A stretch of 23,038 bases of DNA from Candidatus Omnitrophota bacterium (lineage in GTDB: Bacteria > Ratteibacteria > UBA8468 > B48-G9 > JAFGKM01): the NCBI GenBank assembly GCA_023818745.1, contig JAMWBY010000013.1:1-23038 (forward strand), written 5' to 3'. Both the position numbers and the translations under genes were made by a program. The notes under the pieces are model-generated. The model ran no database searches. It saw nothing but the letters and a program-made list of their open reading frames with translations, and had not been told where the DNA came from. How positions within the stretch are numbered: the stretch's first letter is position 1; each line of letters starts with the position of its first letter. Below are positions 1-7,077 of this stretch, piece after piece.

Positions 1-2
1 AA

Positions 3-569
3 CTTATTCCTTATATTGATATTTGGGAATTTCACCGAGTTTCTGCTATGGAATTGTTTTTAAAATGGAATAAAGAAGGAAAAGTTGAATTGAAAAAAGA
101 AGATATTTATGGTTATTATACAGGAGCAATTATAACACATCCTTATGAAATAGGAAGATTAAAAGGATGGGATAGTTGGTATTTGAGTTTAAAGTTTTAC
201 TCTGATTATGCTTATGTTAGACCTGGTTCAAACGAATACAGAGTTTTTTCACCTGGAGAAATACCTGTTTCTTCACCTGTTTGGGAAGGAATAAGAGATG
301 GAAATAGGGATTTTGAATATTTAAATTTAATGAATGAGTTGATAGAAAAACTAAAAAAAATCAAAAAATATGAAAAAGAGTTAAAAGAAATAGAGAATAA
401 AATTTCATATTTAATAGGTGAAGGAGGATATATAAAATGGACTCCAGAAAGTAGGTCTGGATTTTTTTATCATAAAGTAGAAAGTTCATCTGTAAATATT
501 AGGAAGGCAAAAAAAGAAGTCCTTGAAATTATTGAAAAAATTCAATCTTTACTCGGAGGTGAAAAATGA
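3..569 (+). CDS. C-terminal part of a DUF4091-type glycoside hydrolase-like protein (5' truncated by window edge)
   Basis: The frame is open from base 3, with no stop before the first ATG at 48, so the gene starts upstream of the window and the ATG at 48 is internal. The visible 188 residues include the motif WEGIRDGNRDFEYL, the signature of the DUF4091 domain found at the C-terminus of many putative TIM-barrel glycoside hydrolases (compare GWEGAREGVDDYKYL in the next gene). A Lys/Glu-rich helical tail follows. The catalytic barrel lies outside the window, so substrate and localisation cannot be judged. The stop codon overlaps the next start by 4 bp (ATGA), implying one transcript and translational coupling. 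Family assignment rests mainly on this motif and on the neighbouring paralogue. Confidence 0.75.
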   Translation, partial: LIPYIDIWEFHRVSAMELFLKWNKEGKVELKKEDIYGYYTGAIITHPYEIGRLKGWDSWYLSLKFYSDYAYVRPGSNEYRVFSPGEIPVSSPVWEGIRDGNRDFEYLNLMNELIEKLKKIKKYEKELKEIENKISYLIGEGGYIKWTPESRSGFFYHKVESSSVNIRKAKKEVLEIIEKIQSLLGGEK

Positions 570-2902
570 AAACAATGAAAATTTTATTTTTATATTTGTT
601 AATTATGTTTTCTTTCGGATTTACAGAGGCAGAAGAAAATATAATTAAAAATGGAAGTTTTGAAGATGGTTTGAATTACTGGAAAATTTCTATACCTGAA
701 TATATAAAGATTGAATTAGATCAACAAGAAAAAAAAGACCAGAAATTTTCTTTAAAAATCTTTAATACAACAACTTCAGAAGAAAAAAATTATATTTATT
801 TAAGTCAAATGGTTGAAATAAAACCATCTTCTGTATATAAAATTTCCTGGTCTGTAAAAAGCAGAGAAATTGGAGTTTTAAATCCAGGGCCACAAGGTGC
901 ATTTGGAACATTACATTTAGTTCAGAGAGATGAGAATAAGAAAATAATAACAGGTGGTAAACTTTTAAAGTCAAATAATGAAGCATGGTTAAGGGGGAGT
1001 CAATTTACAGGTCAGAATATTACAGAAGATATTGAATGGAGTGATTTTTATATAATTTTTGAAACTTCTCCAAATACAAAGTTTATTGAAATTTATCTTT
1101 GTTATGCATATGGAGGAAATTTAAAAGGAACCCTATGGTTTGATAATATTTCTCTAATTTCTTATAAAGAAAGTGAAGAAAAAACTACATTGATGTTGAG
1201 ATACAAAGAAAAAAAAGATTTTAAAATAGATACTGACTTTTTATTTTTTGTAAGAAACTATCTTGAAATGGTTTTCCCAGAGTCATTACCCAAAAAAGAG
1301 GAGATTAAAGAAATTATTGAAACATTTGCAACTATTGGAGAATATGAGCCAGTAATGTTTTGCATAAGAAGTAAAAAAGAAATTAAAAATTTAGAAATAA
1401 AAATAAGAAAATTGGAGGATAAAAGTGGTAAAAATAAAATTTCCGAAGAGAATATTGATATAAGAATAATAAATTACCTCCCCAAAAAGATGAATGGAGG
1501 AGGTATTCTTGCACCTGTTCTATTATCAAAATTTGAAAAAATTGATATATCAAAAAACTATACTTATGGTTTTTACATTACTTTTAAAATTCCAGAAAAT
1601 ATTGAAGGTGGATTTTATGAAGGAAGTTTAATTATGAAGGGAGAAGGCTTTTATAAAGAAATTCCTATTAAGATTGAAGTTTTTCCATATCAATTAAAAG
1701 AACCTGATATTTTTTGGGGAATGTTTGATGGAGTTAAACATTTCCTTCCTGATTACAATAAAGAAGATTATTTTGAAAAGAAGTTTAAAGATATGAGAGA
1801 ACATGGAATGACAACTGTTTTTATGTTTGGTGCTGGAATTCCTGTTAAAATTGATGAAAATAAGAATTTAATTTTAAATCTGGATGGAAAAACTGATTGG
1901 GAAAGAATGATGAATGCATATAAAAAAACAGGATTTACCAAGCCAATTGTTATAAATGGAATTATTTTTGAATTACCCAATGAAATAAAATCTGATGAAC
2001 AAAACTTTGAAGAAAATTATAAAAATCTTTTAAAACTATATAAAAAAATCTCAAAAGAAAAGAACTTCCCAGAAATTTATATTCAGCCAGTTGATGAGCC
2101 GTTTTCGGGTGGAAGAATTACAATCGCTGAAAAATTTTTTAAATTATTGAAGGAAGAAAAATTTATAACAGTTGCAAATCAGGTTGGAGTAGCAAGTGAG
2201 AGTGATTTTAAAAGAGTATATCCTTTTGTAGATATTTTTGTATATAATTGTGGTCCATTTATAAAATTGGGTGAAAGTTATAAAAAAGATAGGTGGAAGG
2301 AGCATTTAGAAAAATTAATAGCAGATAATAAAAAAATATGGTATTATAGTTTTGATGCTTCTGCCTGGAATAGCGAAAGTATGAGGTTTGCATATGGATT
2401 GCTTTTGTGGTTAACAGGGGGAGAAGGAATGATAACCTATGCATATCAAAGACCTTATTATGTAAATGGAAAGGATATTTATAATGATTTAAATGTTCCT
2501 AAAAATAATTATATTCATTATTATCCTGAATTTGAGAAAGGACTTTCTGGTCCAACAACTGGATGGGAAGGAGCAAGAGAAGGAGTTGATGATTATAAAT
2601 ATCTTTATACTTTTTTTACTATTTTGAATGAAAAGAAAAAAATTGTTGATAATAAAGGTAAAAAAATTTTGGAAGAAAAAGAAAAAGAAGTTTTAAAATT
2701 GATTTCAAATTTAAATATAGAAGGCCTACCTTCAAGAAATATCTTTTTCTGGACAGATGGCAAAGAAATAATTGGTGATTCTGGATATGTAAGTGGAAGT
2801 TTAAAAGTTAAAAATGGAATTGAATTTGATGATTATCAAAAATTAAGAAAAGAGGTTGCATTAAAAACAATTGAAATTTTAAAAATCCCTCATAAAAATT
2901 GA
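566..2902 (+). CDS. Secreted CBM4/9-like plus DUF4091 glycoside hydrolase-like protein
   Basis: This 778-residue protein begins with a short positively charged stretch and a hydrophobic segment (about residues 4-20), a likely signal peptide. Residues 25-200 carry the pattern NGSFEDGLNYWK ... LWFDNISLI of carbohydrate-binding modules of the CBM4/9 jelly-roll type. A linker with a possible beta-sandwich domain follows (about 210-385), then a TIM-barrel-like region from about 390 (FWGMFDG, HGMTTVFMFG). IQPVDEP places an Asp-Glu pair at D510/E511, where such families usually keep an acid residue. The end has GWEGAREGVDDYKYL, the DUF4091 signature. A GGAGGT Shine-Dalgarno at 555-560 fixes the ATG at 566. 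Role: probably extracytoplasmic glycan cleavage or binding; the substrate is unknown. It is a paralogue of the truncated gene upstream. Confidence 0.82.
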   Translation: MKTMKILFLYLLIMFSFGFTEAEENIIKNGSFEDGLNYWKISIPEYIKIELDQQEKKDQKFSLKIFNTTTSEEKNYIYLSQMVEIKPSSVYKISWSVKSREIGVLNPGPQGAFGTLHLVQRDENKKIITGGKLLKSNNEAWLRGSQFTGQNITEDIEWSDFYIIFETSPNTKFIEIYLCYAYGGNLKGTLWFDNISLISYKESEEKTTLMLRYKEKKDFKIDTDFLFFVRNYLEMVFPESLPKKEEIKEIIETFATIGEYEPVMFCIRSKKEIKNLEIKIRKLEDKSGKNKISEENIDIRIINYLPKKMNGGGILAPVLLSKFEKIDISKNYTYGFYITFKIPENIEGGFYEGSLIMKGEGFYKEIPIKIEVFPYQLKEPDIFWGMFDGVKHFLPDYNKEDYFEKKFKDMREHGMTTVFMFGAGIPVKIDENKNLILNLDGKTDWERMMNAYKKTGFTKPIVINGIIFELPNEIKSDEQNFEENYKNLLKLYKKISKEKNFPEIYIQPVDEPFSGGRITIAEKFFKLLKEEKFITVANQVGVASESDFKRVYPFVDIFVYNCGPFIKLGESYKKDRWKEHLEKLIADNKKIWYYSFDASAWNSESMRFAYGLLLWLTGGEGMITYAYQRPYYVNGKDIYNDLNVPKNNYIHYYPEFEKGLSGPTTGWEGAREGVDDYKYLYTFFTILNEKKKIVDNKGKKILEEKEKEVLKLISNLNIEGLPSRNIFFWTDGKEIIGDSGYVSGSLKVKNGIEFDDYQKLRKEVALKTIEILKIPHKN

Positions 2903-2918
2903 AAATGAGGAAATAAAG

Positions 2919-3686
2919 ATGAATAAAAAACTTACAGAAAAAGTAAAAGAACTTGCGAAAAAAAAATGTGCTGATTTTGTTGGTATTGCGGATGTTAGTA
3001 GATTTAAAAACGTTCCTTTAATGCTTTCTCCAAAGGGGCTTCTTCCATCTGCAAAAAGTGTAATTGTTGTTGGTCTTTATTTTCTTGATGCTTCTGCTGA
3101 ACTTGAAGAGAAAGAATGGCTCAATCACCAGTATGATATTTATGGAACAAATCAGGGAAGAACAGGTATGAATCAAAGATTGGAATCAATTGCTTTTTGG
3201 ATAGCAAGATTTCTTGAAGAGGAAGGTTATCAAAGTTTACCTATAGCTGCAAGTAATATATGGAGATTTAAACCATATAAGGATATAAACCATCCATTTG
3301 CTCCAGACCTTGTTCACAGATATGCAGCAGTTGCAGCAGGGCTTGGAGAGATTTGGTGGAATGGCCTTTTTATTCATCCTGTTTATGGAGCAAGAACAAG
3401 GTTAACTTCAATAATAACATCTGCAGAACTTATTCCAGACCCAATGTATAATGGAAAACCATTGTGTGATAGATTTATGGAATGTGTTAAAAATTGTCCA
3501 ACAGATACGTATAGAAAAGAGGTAAAAAAAATAAATGAGATTGAAATTGGAGGAAGAATTTTTAAATTTCCCGATATAAATAAATGGAGATGTATATGGG
3601 AAAGTTTTAATATGATTCCACCTTTTGCTGAAAAGGGAAACGAAGAAACATTTTTAAAACTAATTCATACAGTTGGTAATAGATGA
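2919..3686 (+). CDS. Unit 1 of the QueG-like gene, ending at the in-frame TGA (255 aa if not read through)
   Basis: As a stand-alone frame this is the N-terminal unit of the interrupted gene. It contains DFVGIADVSRF near residue 20, KSVIVVGLYFLDASAE near residue 50, YAAVAAGLGEIWWNG near residue 145 and a ferredoxin-like motif C183-x2-F186-x2-C189-x3-C193-P. In that motif the second Cys of the usual C-x2-C-x2-C-x3-CP is replaced by Phe. The frame stops at codon 256 (TGA). The sequence beyond it, in the same frame, still reads PDTGVCMYVC, the rest of the second Fe-S motif. The unit therefore ends in the middle of a cluster-binding loop and is unlikely to be a complete protein as written. It would be annotated as a 4Fe-4S double-cluster or epoxyqueuosine-reductase-like protein. 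Confidence 0.6.
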   Translation: MNKKLTEKVKELAKKKCADFVGIADVSRFKNVPLMLSPKGLLPSAKSVIVVGLYFLDASAELEEKEWLNHQYDIYGTNQGRTGMNQRLESIAFWIARFLEEEGYQSLPIAASNIWRFKPYKDINHPFAPDLVHRYAAVAAGLGEIWWNGLFIHPVYGARTRLTSIITSAELIPDPMYNGKPLCDRFMECVKNCPTDTYRKEVKKINEIEIGGRIFKFPDINKWRCIWESFNMIPPFAEKGNEETFLKLIHTVGNR

Positions 3687-3706
3687 CCTGATACAGGTGT
3701 TTGTAT
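3684..3706 (+). other. In-frame TGA at a Cys-ligand position followed by a small GGU-loop hairpin (possible Sec codon)
   Basis: TGA 3684-3686 is codon 256 of the QueG-like frame. Counting back from C266 and C262, it is exactly the first position of a C-x2-x-x2-C-x3-C motif. Downstream, ATACA (3691-3695) can pair with TGTAT (3702-3706) around the loop GGTGTT. Bacterial SECIS elements have a G in the first loop positions, but their loop usually lies about 16-37 nt after the UGA, and here it starts only 9 nt after. The element is therefore suggestive but atypical. Confidence 0.35.
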
Positions 3707-4967
3707 GTATGTTTGTATAGTTCCTGAATTGAGATTTAAAGATGAGAAATTTGGAAGAACATGGAGAAGAAAAAGAGAAGTTATAAATATAAAACCAGAA
3801 GAATTGGCAGAGAAAATTAAAAAAATCTGCATTGATAAAAATGTTGATTTACTTTCTATTGAAAATGCAGAAAAATTTAAAGAATATGGATTTGAGATGA
3901 AAAACTATCTTCCTGATATTGAATCAGTTATTGTTTTTGGAATGAGTTATAATAATCAAGAAATGAAAACGGCGGTTGGAGAAAGAATGAGATTCCTTTC
4001 CTCTGATATAAGTCATTTATGTCAGGATTTTGATTATTCTTCACTTACAACAATATTTCCAGAAAAGGTCGCTACAATTGTTTGTGGTCTTAGGAAATTG
4101 AATGAAAAAGGCGAAGTTATAAATGAAAAAATAGGAATAAATATCCATTTTAGATATGTTTTCACTTCTGCAAAAATAAAATCAATAAAATATGAAAGAA
4201 AAATCCAAATTTTGAAAAAGAAAATATCTTCAAAAATTTTGAAAGATTATTTAAAAGAAAAGGGTGTTGATTTAGTTGGTATAACATCTACAGAAAGATT
4301 TGATAATGTAATAAATCAAATAGAAAATACATCTATTGGAAAGACAAAAAGAATTGAGGTTGAAGATGTAGAAGATGGACTTGGAAGAAGAGGATATGGA
4401 AAAACAATTCCTTTTGTTATTGAAAGGGAGTTTAAAATAAAGAAAAGTTCTGATTATTTAAAAAATGCAAGTTCAATTATAGTTGTTGGATTACATCATC
4501 CAGACGCATGTATAGATACTGCTGGAAAAACACCATCTGAAACGATAGGTCCTTATTCTGCTTATGCTCAGCACAGAGTTGTTTATGAATTATTATCAAT
4601 TGCTCTTGACCTTGTGAAATTTGTTGGAAAAAATGGATATGAAGGGAAAATTGTAATGGACCCTGGAGAAACAGGAGGAGAAATTGCTCATCCATGGGTC
4701 TATACTTTTCCCTATGGAAAATGGTTCAAATTTTATGATGCAACAACTTCAAGATTTTCTGCTTTATGTGCAGGACTTGGAGAAATTGGTTTAAATGGAA
4801 TTATATTAACTCCTGAATTCGGGACAAGACAAAGATTTATTTCAGTAATCACTGATTTAAAACTTGAACAAGATGATATTTATTCTGATGTGAAATTATG
4901 CAAAGTGTTATTCCTGTCTAAAAAGTTGTCCTGTAAATGCATTAAAGAAAGAAAAAATTGGAATTAA
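3705..4967 (+). CDS. Units 2 and 3 of the QueG-like gene (frame interrupted at about 4902)
   Basis: This is the same frame as 2919-3686, so the ATG at 3705 is simply the first Met after the TGA; no Shine-Dalgarno supports it. Unit 2 (about residues 30-165 of this frame) repeats the N-terminal domain (NVDLLSIENAEKF, ESVIVFGMSYNNQE) but has no Cys cluster motif. Unit 3 starts near residue 175 (GVDLVGITSTERF, SSIIVVGLHHPDA) and includes FSALCAGLGEIGLNG. After VKLC the frame goes wrong: the last 20-odd residues, to TAA 4967, do not fit the family, whereas the +1 frame reads KCYSCLKSCPVNAL. The annotated C-terminus is therefore an artefact of the 2-nt loss. Confidence 0.5.
   Translation: MYVCIVPELRFKDEKFGRTWRRKREVINIKPEELAEKIKKICIDKNVDLLSIENAEKFKEYGFEMKNYLPDIESVIVFGMSYNNQEMKTAVGERMRFLSSDISHLCQDFDYSSLTTIFPEKVATIVCGLRKLNEKGEVINEKIGINIHFRYVFTSAKIKSIKYERKIQILKKKISSKILKDYLKEKGVDLVGITSTERFDNVINQIENTSIGKTKRIEVEDVEDGLGRRGYGKTIPFVIEREFKIKKSSDYLKNASSIIVVGLHHPDACIDTAGKTPSETIGPYSAYAQHRVVYELLSIALDLVKFVGKNGYEGKIVMDPGETGGEIAHPWVYTFPYGKWFKFYDATTSRFSALCAGLGEIGLNGIILTPEFGTRQRFISVITDLKLEQDDIYSDVKLCKVLFLSKKLSCKCIKERKNWN
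4899..4917 (+). other. Frameshift site: apparent 2-nt loss in an A run inside a Cys motif
   Basis: TGC AAA GTG in the incoming frame is followed by TGT TAT TCC TGT in the +1 frame. Adding two A residues to the run at 4902-4904 would give C-K-K-C-Y-S-C, restoring the standard C-x2-C spacing. Skipping a single base (+1 slippage) would leave only one residue between the first two Cys, so a 2-nt deletion or homopolymer error fits better than programmed frameshifting. Confidence 0.6.
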
Positions 4968-5220
4968 AATTGAGGGAAAGAAGTTTGAACTTTTGGATAT
5001 TGATATTTTAAGATGTGAATGGGCGAAAAAATATGGACTTGTTGGAGATGAAGGACCTAAATATATGGGAGTTAGCACAAATATTATGACACCTAAAAAA
5101 ATCATAGTTGAAAAATTATGTAATGCATTGAAACAGTATGACCTCATTCAGAGACGGCTTATATGTATCTTGGAAAAATGTATAGATAAATGTCCCGTAA
5201 AAGGAAAAGAGAGAAGATGA
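4903..5220 (+). pseudogene. C-terminal Fe-S part of QueG-like unit 3 after the frameshift
   Basis: From codon AAG 4903 this frame reads KCYSCLKSCPVNALKKE, giving the last three Cys of a C-x2-C-x2-C-x3-CP cluster motif. The first Cys (TGC 4899-4901) is in the preceding frame, 7 nt instead of 9 nt away. It then matches the corresponding part of unit 1: IKIEGKKFELLDIDILRCEW against IEIGGRIFKFPDINKWRCIW. It ends with a second Cys-rich stretch, CILEKCIDKCPVK, of irregular spacing. There is no plausible start codon with a ribosome-binding site, so this is the tail of the long gene rather than a separate one. Confidence 0.65.
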
Positions 5221-6332
5221 AAATTATCCCATTAACACCCGAAAACAAAATGTGTTTTTTTGGATATTATGATAAAAAGCAATTAAGTCCTGATGATAAA
5301 TATTTTTTATTTTTAAAAGTGGATTTTCAGGATAGAACTCCAAAAGAAAATGACAAAGCAGATATTTTTATCGGAGAGATTGGAAGCAAAAAATACGAGA
5401 AACTTGATGAAACATATGCATGGAATTTTCAGCAAGGATGTATGCTTTCGTGGTTATCAAATGAAGAGATAATTTATAATGTAAGAATTGAAAAAAAGTT
5501 CTATTCTAAAATTTATAACATAAAAAACGGAAAATTCAGATTGATAGAAAGACCAGTAAGTTGTGTTTATCCTGATAAAAAAATTGCTTTAAGTTTAAAT
5601 TTTTCAAGACTTGCAAAATGGCGTCCTGGATATGGATATGAAGGAGGAATTGATAAATATGAAAATATAAAATGGCCAGAAGAAGATGGAATATATTTTG
5701 TTGATTTAAATACAGGAGAGCATAAATTGACAGTTCCTATTGCAAAAATGCTTGAATTTAGGAAAGAAGAAAAAATAAAAAATTCTTATGCATGGTTTAA
5801 TCATACTCTATTTAATAAAAATGGAACAAGATTTTGTTTTGTAAATAGATGGAAGGAGAAAATTGAAGAAAGTCATAAGACAAGATTTATAACAAGTGAT
5901 TTAGAAGGAAAAGAGATTTACGATTTGATTGATTCATACTTGATTTCTCATTTTGATTGGAAAGATGAGAAAGATATAGTTGTATGGGCTGAAATTGAAA
6001 AAGAATATGGATTTTGGATTATTGAGGATAAAACAGGCAAATATAAAAAGATAAGCGAAAATATGCAAAAGGAAGATGGACATTGTTCTTTTTCAAAGGA
6101 TAAAAAATTTATTCTATATGACACTTATCCTGTTGAAAATTATCAGTATTTAAAAATTTTTGATCTGGAGAGCAAAAAGGAAATTGTTATTGGAAAATTT
6201 TATTCCATTCCTGAAATAAAAAGTACTCCGATAAGGTGTGACCTGCACCCAAGATGGGAAAATCAAAAACTAATCACAATTGATTCAACGTATGAAAACT
6301 ATAGGAGGAGTTATTTAATAGAATTAGTTTAA
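5217..6332 (+). CDS. Beta-propeller protein related to oligogalacturonate lyase (Pectate_lyase22/TolB-like)
   Basis: The 371-residue protein has no signal peptide. It shows repeated propeller-blade patterns: LSPDDKYFLFLKVDFQDR near the N-terminus, HTLFNKNGTRFCFVNRW in the middle, HFDWKDEKDIVVWAE, DGHCSFSKDKKFILYDTYP and, at the end, RCDLHPRWENQKLITID. The scattered His residues in blade contexts resemble the metal-binding His of the oligogalacturonate lyase family (PF14583), although true lyase activity cannot be shown from this. The start at 5217 is preferred over an in-frame ATG at 5190 because it forms an ATGA overlap with the preceding stop and gives MKIIPLTPENKMCFFGYYD, a natural N-terminus. 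Probably cytoplasmic, acting on sugar-acid oligomers or a related substrate (inference). Confidence 0.62.
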   Translation: MKIIPLTPENKMCFFGYYDKKQLSPDDKYFLFLKVDFQDRTPKENDKADIFIGEIGSKKYEKLDETYAWNFQQGCMLSWLSNEEIIYNVRIEKKFYSKIYNIKNGKFRLIERPVSCVYPDKKIALSLNFSRLAKWRPGYGYEGGIDKYENIKWPEEDGIYFVDLNTGEHKLTVPIAKMLEFRKEEKIKNSYAWFNHTLFNKNGTRFCFVNRWKEKIEESHKTRFITSDLEGKEIYDLIDSYLISHFDWKDEKDIVVWAEIEKEYGFWIIEDKTGKYKKISENMQKEDGHCSFSKDKKFILYDTYPVENYQYLKIFDLESKKEIVIGKFYSIPEIKSTPIRCDLHPRWENQKLITIDSTYENYRRSYLIELV

Positions 6333-6355
6333 TTTTTTAAGAAAAGGAGGTTAAT

Positions 6356-7024
6356 ATGAAAATGGTAGAAATAAGCGGGCTTATTGAAAATGGTATGTGG
6401 AATTATGGAGATGAATTAAAAGAAGAAATTTTTGCTGGACCTAAAATAATAGAAATGGCCAATGTTAAAAAAGATGGTTTTTCTGCTCATAGAATTGAAA
6501 TGAGTATTTTAACAGGAACATATCTTGAAACAGGTGCTCATATTTTATCAGATGTAAGAACTGTTGATGAAGTTAATATTGAAGAGTTATTTTTGGATTG
6601 TGTAGTAATCAAATTGAAAGAAAAAGAGCCAAGAGGACATATAAAAGTTGAGGAACTTGAAAATTCAGGTGTTGAAGTAAAAAAAGGAGATTGTCTTGTA
6701 ATTTTTACTGGATGGTATAAAATGTGGAACAAAAAAAATTTTGTTTTAAACTCTCCACATTTTGAATATTCTGCAATGGACTGGATTATAAATAAAAAAG
6801 TTAAAATTCTTGCTGCTGATTTACCTTGCTATGATGATATTCAAGACCCAAAGGACTCAAAGGAATTACCAAATTTAAGGAAACTTTATTTATCAGGTGC
6901 TATGTGCCTTGCTCCAATTGTTAATGGAGATAAAGTAGAAAGCGGAAGATATAAAATAATTATAATGCCATTAAAAGTAAAAGGTTTATCTGCTTCTCCT
7001 TGCCGTGCTGCTATTATTCTCTAA
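6356..7024 (+). CDS. Cyclase-family (kynurenine formamidase-like) protein with an altered metal motif
   Basis: The length (222 aa) and overall pattern match the cyclase superfamily (PF04199), which includes bacterial kynurenine formamidases and other amide or lactone hydrolases. The family motif H-x-G-T-H-x-D-x-P-x-H appears here as L52-T-G54-T-Y56-L-E58-T-G60-A-H62, so two His and the Asp are replaced and only the last His remains. A normal divalent-metal site is therefore doubtful; the protein may bind metal differently or have another role. A strong GGAGG lies 6 nt before ATG 6356. It stands 23 bp after the propeller gene, so the two are probably cotranscribed, and a new promoter follows it. 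Confidence 0.7.
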   Translation: MKMVEISGLIENGMWNYGDELKEEIFAGPKIIEMANVKKDGFSAHRIEMSILTGTYLETGAHILSDVRTVDEVNIEELFLDCVVIKLKEKEPRGHIKVEELENSGVEVKKGDCLVIFTGWYKMWNKKNFVLNSPHFEYSAMDWIINKKVKILAADLPCYDDIQDPKDSKELPNLRKLYLSGAMCLAPIVNGDKVESGRYKIIIMPLKVKGLSASPCRAAIIL

Positions 7025-7026
7025 AT

Positions 7027-7055
7027 TTGACATATTTTTTTTGATTATTTACAAT
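7027..7055 (+). promoter_or_regulatory. Sigma70-type promoter upstream of the 7078 operon
   Basis: TTGACA (7027-7032) is a perfect -35 hexamer. It is followed 17 bp later by TACAAT (7050-7055), one mismatch from the -10 consensus. Transcription would start near 7062, giving a leader of about 16 nt that carries GGAGG (7068-7072) before ATG 7078. It lies in the 53-bp gap after the cyclase-family gene. Confidence 0.65.
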
Positions 7056-7063
7056 ATTGTAAA
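7048..7063. promoter_or_regulatory. Perfect 16-bp palindrome over the -10: candidate operator
   Basis: TTTACAATATTGTAAA is its own reverse complement and overlaps the -10 hexamer and the likely start site. This is a classic position for a dimeric repressor site. In AT-rich DNA short palindromes are common, but 16 perfect bases placed exactly on a good promoter are notable. No regulator gene is present in the window. Confidence 0.5.
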
Positions 7064-7077
7064 AAATGGAGGTTATT

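Larger units (their letters stand above)
2919..5220 (+). pseudogene. Three-unit QueG/reductive-dehalogenase-like Fe-S protein, interrupted by in-frame TGA and a frameshift
   Basis: The reading frame from ATG 2919 (SD GAGG just upstream) continues through a TGA at 3684-3686 in the same frame to about 4901. After a 2-nt loss in an A run it continues in the next frame to TGA 5218-5220. Restored, it is about 767 codons. It holds three repeats of the QueG-type N-terminal domain (helix, then D-[FL]-[VL]-[GS]-I and S-[VI]-I-V-[VF]-G), at 2919-3770, 3790-4190 and 4220-5220. Units 1 and 3 have the AGLGEI and 4Fe-4S Cys regions; unit 2 lacks them. The next gene starts with ATG overlapping the final TGA, so the post-frameshift frame still looks coupled to its neighbour, arguing for a recent lesion or an assembly error. 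QueG relatives are corrinoid and double [4Fe-4S] reductases; the substrate here is unknown. Selenocysteine at the TGA is an alternative. Confidence 0.7.

Noticed and set aside
3705..3707. ATG as a genuine start of a second gene after the TGA
   Set aside because: It lies inside the Cys motif that continues in frame from the previous segment, with no Shine-Dalgarno sequence.
4899..4917. Programmed +1 frameshift
   Set aside because: Skipping one base would leave one residue between the first two Cys. The motif needs two, so a 2-nt deletion explains it better, and no slippery sequence or stimulator is evident.
5190..5192. Upstream ATG for the beta-propeller gene
   Set aside because: It would add a basic MSRKRKREK stretch that overlaps the Fe-S gene by 31 bp; ATG 5217 forms the usual ATGA junction.
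2919..5220. Genome-wide reassignment of UGA to an amino acid
   Set aside because: UGA is the natural end of several neighbouring genes (569, 2902, 10288, 11690, 12153), with overlapping starts that would be disrupted by read-through.
7066..7068. Earlier ATG for the Gfo/Idh gene
   Set aside because: The GGAGG ribosome-binding site lies just after it and serves ATG 7078, where the Rossmann fold starts at a normal position.
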